6,714 nt of DNA, taken from NCBI GenBank assembly GCA_030590745.1, contig JAUVCS010000047.1, positions 1 to 6,714 of the forward strand, given 5' to 3'. Positions 1 to 5,656 of this stretch are shown here, piece after piece. How positions within the stretch are numbered: position 1 is the first letter of the stretch; each line of letters opens with the position of its first letter. The notes below the pieces were generated by a model that was given only the letters and a program-made list of their open reading frames with translations, made no database searches and was not told the origin of the DNA. The stretch is from Desulfuromusa sp. GTDB taxonomy: Bacteria > Desulfobacterota > Desulfuromonadia > Desulfuromonadales > Geopsychrobacteraceae. The position numbers and the translations under genes were made by a program.

Positions 1-127
1 GCCTTAGGCTGCTAGTGCGTAACTAACGTCAGTATCTGCGTTTAGTTAAGTTGGGCTTGTTACGGAGCCAGCCCACTCCGGCATGCGACACTTCGTCTCT
101 GTCCCCCGTCGAAACCTTGACACCCCC
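1..127 (-). ncRNA. ssrA: tmRNA (transfer-messenger RNA), 5' part, cut by the window edge
   Basis: This RNA rescues stalled ribosomes together with SmpB: it enters as an alanyl-tRNA mimic and then serves as a short mRNA for a degradation tag. Read on the minus strand, the mature 5' end is GGGGGTG (127-121), which would pair with the 3' acceptor arm outside the window. It is followed by the conserved GGTTTCGACGGGGGACAG block. Pseudoknot PK1 is visible: stem CGGAG (80-76) with CTCCG (67-63), and loop bases TGGGCT (75-70) complementary to AGCCCA (57-52). The tag frame follows at 39-4. The remaining pseudoknots and the tRNA-like 3' half lie beyond position 1. The gene follows smpB on the same strand, a common arrangement. 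Identity is near certain; the 5' end is inferred from the acceptor stem and could be off by a base. Confidence 0.96.
4..39 (-). other. tmRNA proteolysis-tag reading frame
   Basis: The resume codon is GCA at 39-37 and the frame reads ADTDVSYALAA, ending in TAA at 6-4. The first alanine of the finished tag comes from the charged tmRNA itself. The C-terminal ALAA is the type of end recognised by ClpXP and related proteases. The bases just before the resume codon (CTAAAC) resemble the conserved upstream signal that SmpB uses to set the frame. The resume codon is inferred by similarity to other tmRNAs. Confidence 0.93.
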
Positions 128-174
128 TTATAAAATTGTTATTTTTCAGTTAGTTAAAGTACTACTTCTTGAGC

Positions 175-203
175 ATTATCTCATATTTTCAAAAATTTTA
201 CAA
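175..203 (-). promoter_or_regulatory. Predicted sigma-70 promoter of ssrA
   Basis: On the minus strand a -35 like element TTGTAA (203-198) is separated by exactly 17 bases from a -10 like element GATAAT (180-175, five of six matches to consensus). Transcription would start near position 168, giving a leader of about 40 nt before the mature tmRNA 5' end at 127, to be removed by RNase P as known for other tmRNAs. The -35 box begins two bases after the smpB stop codon. It would allow ssrA to be expressed independently of smpB. No start site has been measured; this is a consensus match only. Confidence 0.55.
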
Positions 204-204
204 G

Positions 205-660
205 TCAGTGCAAAGAACTCTTGATTGCCTTGGCCATCTCGCGATCGGCCTCTTTCTGTTTTAGAGTCTCCCGCTTATCATGCATCTTTTTCCCCCGTCC
301 GACACCGATCTCCAACTTGACATAGTTACGCTTGAAATAGATCTTGGTCGGCACCATCGACAGCCCTTTCTGCTCAGTCAGCCGGAGCAGTTTGTCAATT
401 TCGACATGATGGAGCAACAGCTTTCTCATCCGGGTAGGATCGTGATTTTCCCGGTTACCGAATTCATAGACGGCAATATTCATGTTGTTGATAAACACTT
501 CCCCGTTCTTGATGCGGCAGAAGGATTCTTTCAGATTGACCTTCCCTTCACGGATCGACTTCACTTCGGTTCCGGTCAAAGCGATACCGGCTTCAAAGGT
601 CTCTTCGATAAAATAATCGTGATAGGCTTTTTTGTTAGTGGCGATAATCTTGATTCCCAT
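205..660 (-). CDS. smpB: SsrA-binding protein SmpB
   Basis: SmpB binds the tRNA-like domain of tmRNA, brings it to stalled ribosomes and probes the empty mRNA channel with its C-terminal tail. The protein has 151 residues, within the usual 150-160 of the family. The start [17 protein letters not shown] (residues 4-20), the [13 protein letters not shown] segment (28-40), [11 protein letters not shown] (73-83) and the tail [19 protein letters not shown] (123-141) are all hallmark stretches. The beta-barrel core precedes the basic tail, which becomes helical on the ribosome. The ATG start has AGGA at 667-664, only three bases upstream, a short spacing. It lies 77 bases upstream of ssrA, its RNA partner. 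Transcription may come from the AT-rich gap before it (661-765) or by read-through from the amidohydrolase. No anomaly was seen. Confidence 0.98.
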   Translation of the reverse strand: MGIKIIATNKKAYHDYFIEETFEAGIALTGTEVKSIREGKVNLKESFCRIKNGEVFINNMNIAVYEFGNRENHDPTRMRKLLLHHVEIDKLLRLTEQKGLSMVPTKIYFKRNYVKLEIGVGRGKKMHDKRETLKQKEADREMAKAIKSSLH

Positions 661-765
661 AAATCCTGCTAACTATTTAAAATATATTAAGCTTGTAACT
701 TTCCCGCCACATCCGGTCTTCGACCACCTTCTCCCTGATGGAGAAGGATTGGACGGAAAATTATG
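661..765 (-). other. Intergenic gap between amidohydrolase and smpB
   Basis: The gap of 105 bases carries the inverted repeat described separately (727-747) and, next to smpB, an AT-rich stretch (662-700) with a TATATT sequence at 686-681 that could act as a -10 element. No good -35 box sits at the expected distance (TGGCGG at 17 bases), so a dedicated smpB promoter is only possible, not supported. No open frame with family features was recognised. Confidence 0.4.
715..747 (-). repeat. Perfect inverted repeat plus small adjacent hairpin
   Basis: CCTTCTCC (727-734) and GGAGAAGG (740-747) form a perfect 8-bp stem with a 5-base loop. On the minus strand, one base after this stem, lies a second small hairpin, GGTC-GAA-GACC (725-715). 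No U-tract follows on either strand, so it is not a standard intrinsic terminator. It starts 19 bases after the amidohydrolase stop, a typical place for mRNA-end stabilising hairpins or for dispersed intergenic palindromes. Whether it is repeated elsewhere in the genome cannot be seen here. Confidence 0.6.
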
Positions 766-2034
766 TCAATCAACTTGAGACAACTGCGGCTTCCCACAAT
801 GATACGCTTGGATGATATCATCAGTACAGGTGGAGGAAATAAAATAATCAAAAATTTCTGTGGCAGAGACTGTTGCTTTTGATCGTAACAGCTGAAAACT
901 GGCTGTTTTACCAACTTCAAGAGAGCCGACCCCGGTTTCCAGCCCTAAAGCCCCCGCTCCACCGAGAGTTGCCATACGAAACAAAGTTGGGGCATCCAGC
1001 TCACCATCAAACCACTGGTGGGCAAATGCCATTTCGTCCCAGATCGACAGGCTGTCGCAGCTGGATAAACTGTCAGTTCCAAGTGCCAGCTTCACCCCGG
1101 CCTGTTGGAGCTTTCCGGCAGGGGCACGACCGACACCGAGCCGGGCATTGGAGCGCGGGCATAACACCAGAGACATATTTTTTTCCGCCAGAGCTATAAT
1201 CTCTGCATCATTCAACTGAACTCCATGAACCAGCAGATTTTCAGGAAACAGCCCACCGGTCTGATCAAGATATTCAACCGGTCGCAAACCCGAAGGGGGT
1301 GGGAGATAACCTTCCCAGCCAACATAAGGATAGAATCTACCCGCCAGAGCACCGCAACTCTTCTCGATAAACTGAACCTCTTCTACAGATTCAGCCAGAT
1401 GAGTCGTACACCGGCAGCTATTCTTACTGCACCATGAATATATGCGGGTTAAATAATCACGACTGATCGTATAGGGTGAATGGGGAGCAACTCCCAGAGA
1501 GACAGAACCACAATTATTACCGTCAAGGGCCTGATGAAGTTTCTGACTTATCTTACCAATCTTTTCAGGATCCTGCCCCAACGTTTCCAGGAATACAAAA
1601 CCAGCCAATGACGCCTGATCATAAAGATCACGCAGATCGTAGCGTGAAAGAATATCCCCCACAGCACCGGTTCCGGCAGCAATCGACTGCTCAATGCCAT
1701 GTTGTAGAGAAAGACGATAATCAGTTCCGCTCAGAGTCCGTTTTATTTTGATCAGATGGAGAATCCAGCCAACAAAATTAGCCGGGGTCTCCCCTGCTGC
1801 TTGCCGATTCCAATCGGGATAATCAGTCAGCTCAAGGTGAGTATGGGCATTCACCAGCAGTGGGGTCAGAATTGCATCAGGATAATCGATAACTTCCACG
1901 CCAGGATAATTTCGCTTCACTTCAGCCAGAGAACCGACAGCAATTATCTGACCATCATGAACGACTAACGCTCCACCCTCAACCGGGGGAGCGTTAGCGG
2001 AAACAAGATATTGTGCAGTATAGATACAACTCAA
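766..2034 (-). CDS. Amidohydrolase-superfamily deaminase, possibly aminodeoxyfutalosine deaminase-like
   Basis: The protein has 422 residues and is a metal-dependent hydrolase of the cytosine deaminase/MtaD/AtzA-like branch. The first metal motif is AHTHLEL (H64, H66), followed by APHSPYT (H185), THLAES (H212, E215), LVHGVQL (H270) and LGTDSLSS (D321), so all expected metal and catalytic residues are present. LCPRSNARLG (291-300) is typical of the branch. The HTHLELT and APHSPYT forms resemble enzymes that deaminate aminodeoxyfutalosine in the futalosine route to menaquinone, but adenosine, methylthioadenosine or other amino-purine substrates cannot be excluded. The start is TTG: the frame is open upstream only to the panP stop and contains no ATG or GTG. 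AGGG sits at 2046-2043, eight bases before the TTG. It follows panP by 24 bases and so is probably the last gene of the pan operon, although it has no known role in pantothenate synthesis. No signal peptide is seen; it should be cytoplasmic. The superfamily is certain and the substrate is not. Confidence 0.9.
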   Translation of the reverse strand: MSCIYTAQYLVSANAPPVEGGALVVHDGQIIAVGSLAEVKRNYPGVEVIDYPDAILTPLLVNAHTHLELTDYPDWNRQAAGETPANFVGWILHLIKIKRTLSGTDYRLSLQHGIEQSIAAGTGAVGDILSRYDLRDLYDQASLAGFVFLETLGQDPEKIGKISQKLHQALDGNNCGSVSLGVAPHSPYTISRDYLTRIYSWCSKNSCRCTTHLAESVEEVQFIEKSCGALAGRFYPYVGWEGYLPPPSGLRPVEYLDQTGGLFPENLLVHGVQLNDAEIIALAEKNMSLVLCPRSNARLGVGRAPAGKLQQAGVKLALGTDSLSSCDSLSIWDEMAFAHQWFDGELDAPTLFRMATLGGAGALGLETGVGSLEVGKTASFQLLRSKATVSATEIFDYFISSTCTDDIIQAYHCGKPQLSQVD

Positions 2035-2042
2035 AAGAGCAA

Positions 2043-2046
2043 CCCT
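2043..2046 (-). promoter_or_regulatory. Shine-Dalgarno site supporting the TTG start of the amidohydrolase
   Basis: AGGG on the minus strand lies eight bases before the TTG at 2034-2032 and 12 bases after the panP stop codon. It is the only plausible ribosome site in the gap and supports this non-ATG start. Confidence 0.6.
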
Positions 2047-2058
2047 GTATTCTTGAAA

Positions 2059-3687
2059 TTAAGCAACGATCCCTTTGATCTCTTCAACAAATTTCTGGAC
2101 CCTAGACTGCTTGACGATAGCACATTGTTCTTCTAGAACGGCGGCTAAAATACCTTCGGTGGTCAATGGATTGGCTAGAACCGAGCGAAATACCGAAATC
2201 TGGGTATCGGGATAGCGCGCTGAACGGAGTCGGGTTCTGGAGACAAAGGTCTTGCCTGCTTCCCGCTGCCGTTTTTGCACTTCCTGAGTAATCATATCCA
2301 GATGCTGATTGACCTCAACCAGTTGTTTCTGATCAAGGGTTGAGAGCTTTTTCTGCAACCATGCCGGATTATAACGATAGGTGAGGATATTCAGTTCCGG
2401 GGCTGTAATCAGCTCAAAATTTTGATGTTCATTGATCAGTTCAGCAAACCGATGCGCTTTTTCTATCCCCAGATCGATCAACAGTTCATACCCTTTGCGA
2501 CCGATAATTGATAATCCGGCATGTACCAGCATTGCCTTGCCGGGTCGGGATCCCTCCAGAGTATGGCTCCCCAGGTCTTTGGAACCGTGCCGCAGAATAT
2601 AGTTGGCGTGATGTTCAATCGCCGTCAGAGCATGCGGATCTTTGAACAGCACCATCCCGGCTCCCATCGGTACATAAAGCTGTTTATGGGCATCGATTGT
2701 CAGGGAATCGGCCCGTTCAACCCCCTTGAGCAAGTGCCGGTGGGTTTTTGAAAACAACGTCGGCCCGCCCCACGCAGCATCAACATGAAAATAGCAACCA
2801 ATTTCCTCAGCGAAATCCGCCAGCTTTTCCAGGGGGTCAACATGCCCCGTCTCAGTCGTTCCGGCAATCCCAACCAGGGCCAGGGGACGGATGTTCCGAT
2901 CACACAATTTTGTATATTCGTGACGGAGTGCCGCCATATCGATGCGACTGTTATCATCGGTATCGACCAGGATCAGATTATCCCGACCGATTCCAAGCAG
3001 GTCGACCGCTTTTCCAAGGGAATAATGGCCTCGGCGGGAAACCAGTATTGCCAGACCAGCACAGTTGAGATGCTGCAACGCCTTGAAGTATCCCTGCTTA
3101 GCAATCCCGGAAAAATCACCATCCGGCCCGCAAAGTTGATTTCTGGCAACCCACAGAGCCGTTGTGTTGGCAATGGTTCCTCCGGAGCAGAATGCCCCCA
3201 ATGCATGTTGGCTGTCATGAATCCATCTGTCATAAAAATCATTATCACGCTGATAAATCAGATGATGGAGCATGGCAAGAACCTGCCGTTCCAAGGGGGT
3301 AAATGCTTTGGAGGTTTCAACCTTGACCAGATTCTGATTTAAAGCTGTCATGATCCGCGACAGGGGGAGCATGAAATAAGGTAATGCCGAGGTCATATGA
3401 CCGACGAATCCGGGTGCTGAGGTATAGACTGACTGGGCAACCAGCTTTTCTTTGACAAATTCGGCGTAGGTCGAAACAAAGGAGGGTTCTTCAGGGATTT
3501 TTGCCGCAGCAAAGTCTTTTTCTATATCTTCCAGACTCCGCTCCAATGCGACAATGTGTTTCTGCAAAAAATCGGCTACATTCTCACTGATGGCATGATC
3601 AACAACACCCAAAGTTGAATCGGGAGCTTCCGGTACAGTAAAAATACGATAGAGATTTTCCAGATTGGCTAATGCAGTTTCAGTCAT
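2059..3687 (-). CDS. panP: PLP-dependent aspartate 1-decarboxylase PanP
   Basis: It is predicted to decarboxylate L-aspartate to beta-alanine for pantothenate synthesis, replacing the pyruvoyl enzyme PanD. The 542-residue protein belongs to the group II (glutamate decarboxylase-like, Pfam PF00282) fold-type I PLP enzymes. Visible sites are FCSGGTIANTTAL (166-178, phosphate binding), SRRGHYS with the cofactor-stacking H221, GTTETGHVDP (276-285), HVDAAWGG with D303 for the pyridine nitrogen, and IDAHKQLYVPMG with K335 as the Schiff-base lysine. The N-terminal 80 residues are helical and form part of the dimer, as in the family. The panP family was proposed from genomes that have panB and panC but no panD, and is clustered with them in Geobacter. 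This same linkage is seen here, with 3 bases between the panC stop and this ATG. GGA lies seven bases before the ATG. A glutamate, tyrosine or other amino-acid decarboxylase cannot be ruled out from sequence alone, but the context strongly favours aspartate. Confidence 0.93.
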   Translation of the reverse strand: MTETALANLENLYRIFTVPEAPDSTLGVVDHAISENVADFLQKHIVALERSLEDIEKDFAAAKIPEEPSFVSTYAEFVKEKLVAQSVYTSAPGFVGHMTSALPYFMLPLSRIMTALNQNLVKVETSKAFTPLERQVLAMLHHLIYQRDNDFYDRWIHDSQHALGAFCSGGTIANTTALWVARNQLCGPDGDFSGIAKQGYFKALQHLNCAGLAILVSRRGHYSLGKAVDLLGIGRDNLILVDTDDNSRIDMAALRHEYTKLCDRNIRPLALVGIAGTTETGHVDPLEKLADFAEEIGCYFHVDAAWGGPTLFSKTHRHLLKGVERADSLTIDAHKQLYVPMGAGMVLFKDPHALTAIEHHANYILRHGSKDLGSHTLEGSRPGKAMLVHAGLSIIGRKGYELLIDLGIEKAHRFAELINEHQNFELITAPELNILTYRYNPAWLQKKLSTLDQKQLVEVNQHLDMITQEVQKRQREAGKTFVSRTRLRSARYPDTQISVFRSVLANPLTTEGILAAVLEEQCAIVKQSRVQKFVEEIKGIVA

Positions 3688-3690
3688 AAA

Positions 3691-4536
3691 CTAATCCATT
3701 AAGAATCCATTGTCGATCAACCGGGTATTTCCGATATAAACTGCCAACAACAAAACCGAATTACCAGCGACTTCAAGCTGATCTTTCAGGGTCAACTGAT
3801 GGCAGATCTGCAGATAATCAATACGTGCAGCAGGTTGCTGGTTTATCGCTGTTTTCAATTGTAAAATAATTTCTGCAGCATCCTTTTGCCCCGCAGCAAC
3901 CAACTCTCTTGCCTTTATCAGCGATTGTGAAAGAACCAGAGCCTGCAGGCGTTGATCTTCTGTCAAGTAGACATTACGGGAGCTCATTGCTAAACCATCA
4001 GGTTCACGAAAGATCGGCAGACCAAGGATCTCAACCGGCATATTCAAGTCCTGAGTCATCCGCTTGATTACCGCAAGTTGCTGAAAATCCTTATTACCGA
4101 AAATCGCCAGCTGCGGTTGAATAATATTGAACAGTTTACTGACGACAGTACAAACGCCCCGAAAATGACCGGGACGACTGGCACCACAGAGAGTCTGGGT
4201 AATCCCTTCAACGTCAACATAAGTGGCATAACCATTCGGATACATCTGCTTTGCCTCGGGGGCAAAAATCACATCGACACCCGCCTGTTCTGCTAATTGA
4301 CTGTCCTGCTGCAGATCACGTGGGTAATCCTCAAGATCCTCCCCCGGTCCAAACTGAGTCGGGTTAACAAAGATAGAGAGAACCAGCTTATCCCCGCGCC
4401 GTTGCCCCTCTGCAAGCAAGGAGACATGTCCTTGATGGAGAAAGCCCATGGTCGGGACAAAAGAGATCGTTTCGTCAGCGCCCCTGACGCTGGCAACCCA
4501 CTGTTGCATTTCAGTGACTGATTTAATGATTTGCAT
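3691..4536 (-). CDS. panC: Pantothenate synthetase (pantoate--beta-alanine ligase)
   Basis: It joins D-pantoate and beta-alanine with ATP through a pantoyl-adenylate, the last step of pantothenate synthesis, in the cytoplasm. The 281-residue length is normal. VPTMGFLHQGH (27-37) holds the HxGH nucleotidyltransferase signature (H34, H37). IFVNPTQF (55-62) binds pantoate. FGNKDFQQL (146-154) corresponds to the usual FGEKD-QQL loop with an Asn in place of the common Glu, while the key K149 and D150 remain. MSSRNVYL (184-191) is the KMSKS-like loop. The C-terminal domain (from about 192) is the less conserved lid. The ATG lies 6 bases after the panB stop and has no clear Shine-Dalgarno sequence (CAAGTAAATAATC precedes it), so translation is probably coupled to panB. 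Its beta-alanine is presumably supplied by the next gene, panP. Confidence 0.97.
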   Translation of the reverse strand: MQIIKSVTEMQQWVASVRGADETISFVPTMGFLHQGHVSLLAEGQRRGDKLVLSIFVNPTQFGPGEDLEDYPRDLQQDSQLAEQAGVDVIFAPEAKQMYPNGYATYVDVEGITQTLCGASRPGHFRGVCTVVSKLFNIIQPQLAIFGNKDFQQLAVIKRMTQDLNMPVEILGLPIFREPDGLAMSSRNVYLTEDQRLQALVLSQSLIKARELVAAGQKDAAEIILQLKTAINQQPAARIDYLQICHQLTLKDQLEVAGNSVLLLAVYIGNTRLIDNGFLMD

Positions 4537-4542
4537 GATTAT

Positions 4543-5346
4543 TTACTTGAAGGAGTGGTTGGTTGTCGGGAAATCACCAGCTTTGACTTCCTTGATATAC
4601 TGCTCGATTCCCGACGTAATCGTTGCCGAAATATCGGCATAACGTTTGACAAACTTTGGTGAGTATTTATCGCAGAGACCCAGAATATCGTGAATCACCA
4701 GCACCTGACCATCACAGTCAGAACCGGCACCGATACCGATGGTCGGGATATTGACAGACTCGGTAACCGCTTTTGCCAGATCGCGGGGGATTCCTTCCAA
4801 AACCATGGCAAACGCACCAGCCTCTTCGACAGCTTTTGCATCAGCAAGAATCTTTCTCGCCTGTTCATCTTCGCGACCCTGCACCCGGAAGCCACCCATC
4901 CGATGGATCGATTGGGGAGTTAAACCGATATGACCAACAACCGGAATATCAATATCAACAATCGCACGGATTGTCTTGGCCATGTGCTCACCACCTTCCA
5001 GTTTCACCGCCTGGGCACCACCCTCTTTGATTAAACGACCAGCGTTGAATCTGGCTTCCCGTTCATCAATCTGATAAGACATAAAAGGGAGGTCGGTCAC
5101 AATCAACGCCTGCTGACTGCCACGGACCACCGCCCTGGTATGATAGAGCATCTCTTCCACAGTGACCGGTAGAGTATTGTCATAGCCGGAAAACACCGAG
5201 CCAACTGAATCTCCAACCAGAATGATGTCAATTCCAACCCGATCCATCAATTGAGCAAAAGGGTAATCATAAGCGGTCAGAACGGTAATTTTATTCTGCT
5301 GCTCTTTCATCAGACTGATATCAAGAATTGTCTTACGGTTTTTCAT
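4543..5346 (-). CDS. panB: 3-methyl-2-oxobutanoate hydroxymethyltransferase (ketopantoate hydroxymethyltransferase)
   Basis: It transfers the one-carbon unit of 5,10-methylene-THF to 2-oxoisovalerate to form ketopantoate, the first committed step towards pantothenate and CoA. The 267-residue protein is of standard length and a TIM-barrel enzyme. Metal and substrate residues are present: ILVGDSVG with D46, VTDLPFMSYQ with D85, VKLEGG with K115 and E117, and VLEGIP with the likely catalytic acid E184. GHIGLTPQS (138-146) and IGIGAGSDCDGQVLV (203-217) are further signatures. The ATG is preceded by GAGGT (5357-5353) with six-base spacing. That ribosome site directly touches the U-tract of an intrinsic terminator in the leader, so transcription must begin upstream of the terminator and pass it. 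It is the first gene of the probable operon panB-panC-panP-amidohydrolase. Confidence 0.98.
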   Translation of the reverse strand: MKNRKTILDISLMKEQQNKITVLTAYDYPFAQLMDRVGIDIILVGDSVGSVFSGYDNTLPVTVEEMLYHTRAVVRGSQQALIVTDLPFMSYQIDEREARFNAGRLIKEGGAQAVKLEGGEHMAKTIRAIVDIDIPVVGHIGLTPQSIHRMGGFRVQGREDEQARKILADAKAVEEAGAFAMVLEGIPRDLAKAVTESVNIPTIGIGAGSDCDGQVLVIHDILGLCDKYSPKFVKRYADISATITSGIEQYIKEVKAGDFPTTNHSFK

Positions 5347-5357
5347 CGATATACCTC

Positions 5358-5390
5358 AAAAAAAATACCCTTCGCAGTTAACGAAAGGTA
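5358..5390 (-). terminator. Intrinsic terminator inside the panB leader (attenuator)
   Basis: TACCTTTCG (5390-5382) and CGAAGGGTA (5374-5366) form a 9-bp stem (one G-U) with loop TTAACTG, followed at once by eight U residues (5365-5358). The next base begins the panB Shine-Dalgarno sequence. There is no room for a promoter between this terminator and the gene, and the upstream gdh gene already has its own strong terminator 240 bases earlier, so regulation by attenuation is the best reading. Confidence 0.85.
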
Positions 5391-5424
5391 GCGACAGAAC
5401 TCAGTGGTTCTGTTTCAGACAAAT

Positions 5425-5466
5425 CACCTTCCGTCCCGGTCCGCAGATCCAGGCGGCATTTAGATG
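5425..5466 (-). other. Leader hairpin 2 with bulged A, overlapping the antiterminator strand
   Basis: CCG-CCTGG (5456-5449) pairs with CCGGG-A-CGG (5439-5431) around a nine-base loop, leaving the A at 5434 bulged. An outer helix CATCT (5466-5462) with AGGTG (5429-5425) may close it, leaving another A at 5430 opposite AAATG. The 3' side reads GGG-A-CGG-A, parallel to hairpin 1. Its last nine bases are also the antiterminator strand. Confidence 0.55.
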
Positions 5467-5482
5467 CTTCAAAAAAACCTCG

Positions 5483-5507
5483 TGACTCCGATGTGTGCAC
5501 CGGGTCA
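5483..5507 (-). other. Leader hairpin 1 with bulged A
   Basis: TGAC-CCGGTG (5507-5498) pairs with CATCGG-A-GTCA (5493-5483) around a CACA loop. That gives ten base pairs (one G-U), with a single unpaired A at 5487. Read on the 3' side the pattern is CGG-A-GTC-A (5490-5483): two adenosines spaced by three bases, the same spacing as in hairpin 2. The hairpin starts about ten bases after the predicted transcription start. Confidence 0.6.
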
Positions 5508-5524
5508 ATGAGCAGGTCAAAACG

Positions 5525-5553
5525 GATATAACACAGCTATCATTCCGTGTCTA
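5525..5553 (-). promoter_or_regulatory. Predicted sigma-70 promoter of the pan operon
   Basis: TAGACA (5553-5548, five of six to the -35 consensus) and TATATC (5530-5525, four of six to the -10 consensus) are separated by exactly 17 bases. The start would be near 5518, just before the first leader hairpin and downstream of the gdh terminator, which makes the position sensible. An imperfect palindrome with arms ACGGA (5548-5544) and TCCGT (5526-5522) straddles the spacer and the -10 box and could be an operator, but this is weak. Confidence 0.55.
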
Positions 5554-5605
5554 TTGAGAAAACAGCGCCGTTTCAGAGAGTCTGGATAAGGGGTTTTCGG
5601 CGCAT

Positions 5606-5634
5606 AAAAAAAGGGGCGGAAACTTCCCGCCCCT
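5606..5634 (-). terminator. Intrinsic terminator of the glutamate dehydrogenase gene
   Basis: AGGGGCGG (5634-5627) and CCGCCCCT (5619-5612) form an eight-pair stem that can be extended by a G-U and an A-U pair to a 3-base loop. U residues run from 5612 to 5606. The stem begins 22 bases after the gdh stop codon. It separates gdh transcription from the pan operon. Confidence 0.92.
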
Positions 5635-5656
5635 GACATTCAGTACAGATGATAAA

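Larger units (their letters stand above)
5347..5518 (-). promoter_or_regulatory. panB leader RNA: probable 'pan' motif attenuator/riboswitch
   Basis: The predicted 5' leader of about 172 nt holds, in order, two hairpins with bulged adenosines (5507-5483 and 5466-5425), a perfect 7-bp hairpin ACAGAAC/GTTCTGT (5413-5394) and an intrinsic terminator (5390-5358). CGGAAGGTG (5433-5425), the 3' side of the second hairpin, can pair over nine positions (two of them G-U) with TACCTTTCG (5390-5382), the complete 5' arm of the terminator. The second hairpin and this antiterminator exclude each other. Stabilising the hairpin would therefore free the terminator arm and stop transcription. This predicts an OFF switch when the end product is abundant. 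Published 'pan' motif RNAs lie upstream of panB in Firmicutes, Chloroflexi and Deltaproteobacteria and have paired bulged adenosines. I match this by location and by the bulged-A pattern, not by an alignment. The ligand is not known to me. Confidence 0.72.
5347..5656. other. 310-base stretch without a protein gene between gdh and panB
   Basis: This gap is filled by regulatory elements: the gdh terminator (5606-5634), a weak long-range inverted repeat GCGCCG (5603-5598) / CGGCGC (5570-5565), the predicted pan promoter (5525-5553) and the attenuator leader (5347-5518). No open reading frame with a ribosome site or recognisable family was found on either strand. Confidence 0.8.

Noticed and set aside
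128..140. TTATAA directly before the tmRNA 5' end as its -10 box
   Set aside because: It ends right at the mature 5' end, leaving no spacing to a start site. The TTGTAA-17-GATAAT pair further upstream fits better.
696..711. TGGC-rich sequence upstream of smpB resembling a sigma-54 -24 box
   Set aside because: The matching -12 element is absent at the required spacing.
687..920. Minus-strand frame of 77 codons overlapping the end of the amidohydrolase
   Set aside because: It mostly overlaps the amidohydrolase in another frame and its composition is like out-of-frame translation; no ribosome site or homology was recognised.
2785..3342. Plus-strand open frame of 185 codons, and another at 280-672 of 130 codons
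   Set aside because: Both lie wholly antisense to strong genes (panP and smpB), show no family features and have no supporting context.
5522..5548. ACGGA/TCCGT palindrome over the pan -10 region as a repressor operator
   Set aside because: The arms are only five bases, the inner positions do not pair, and no regulator is encoded nearby; mentioned only as a weak possibility.
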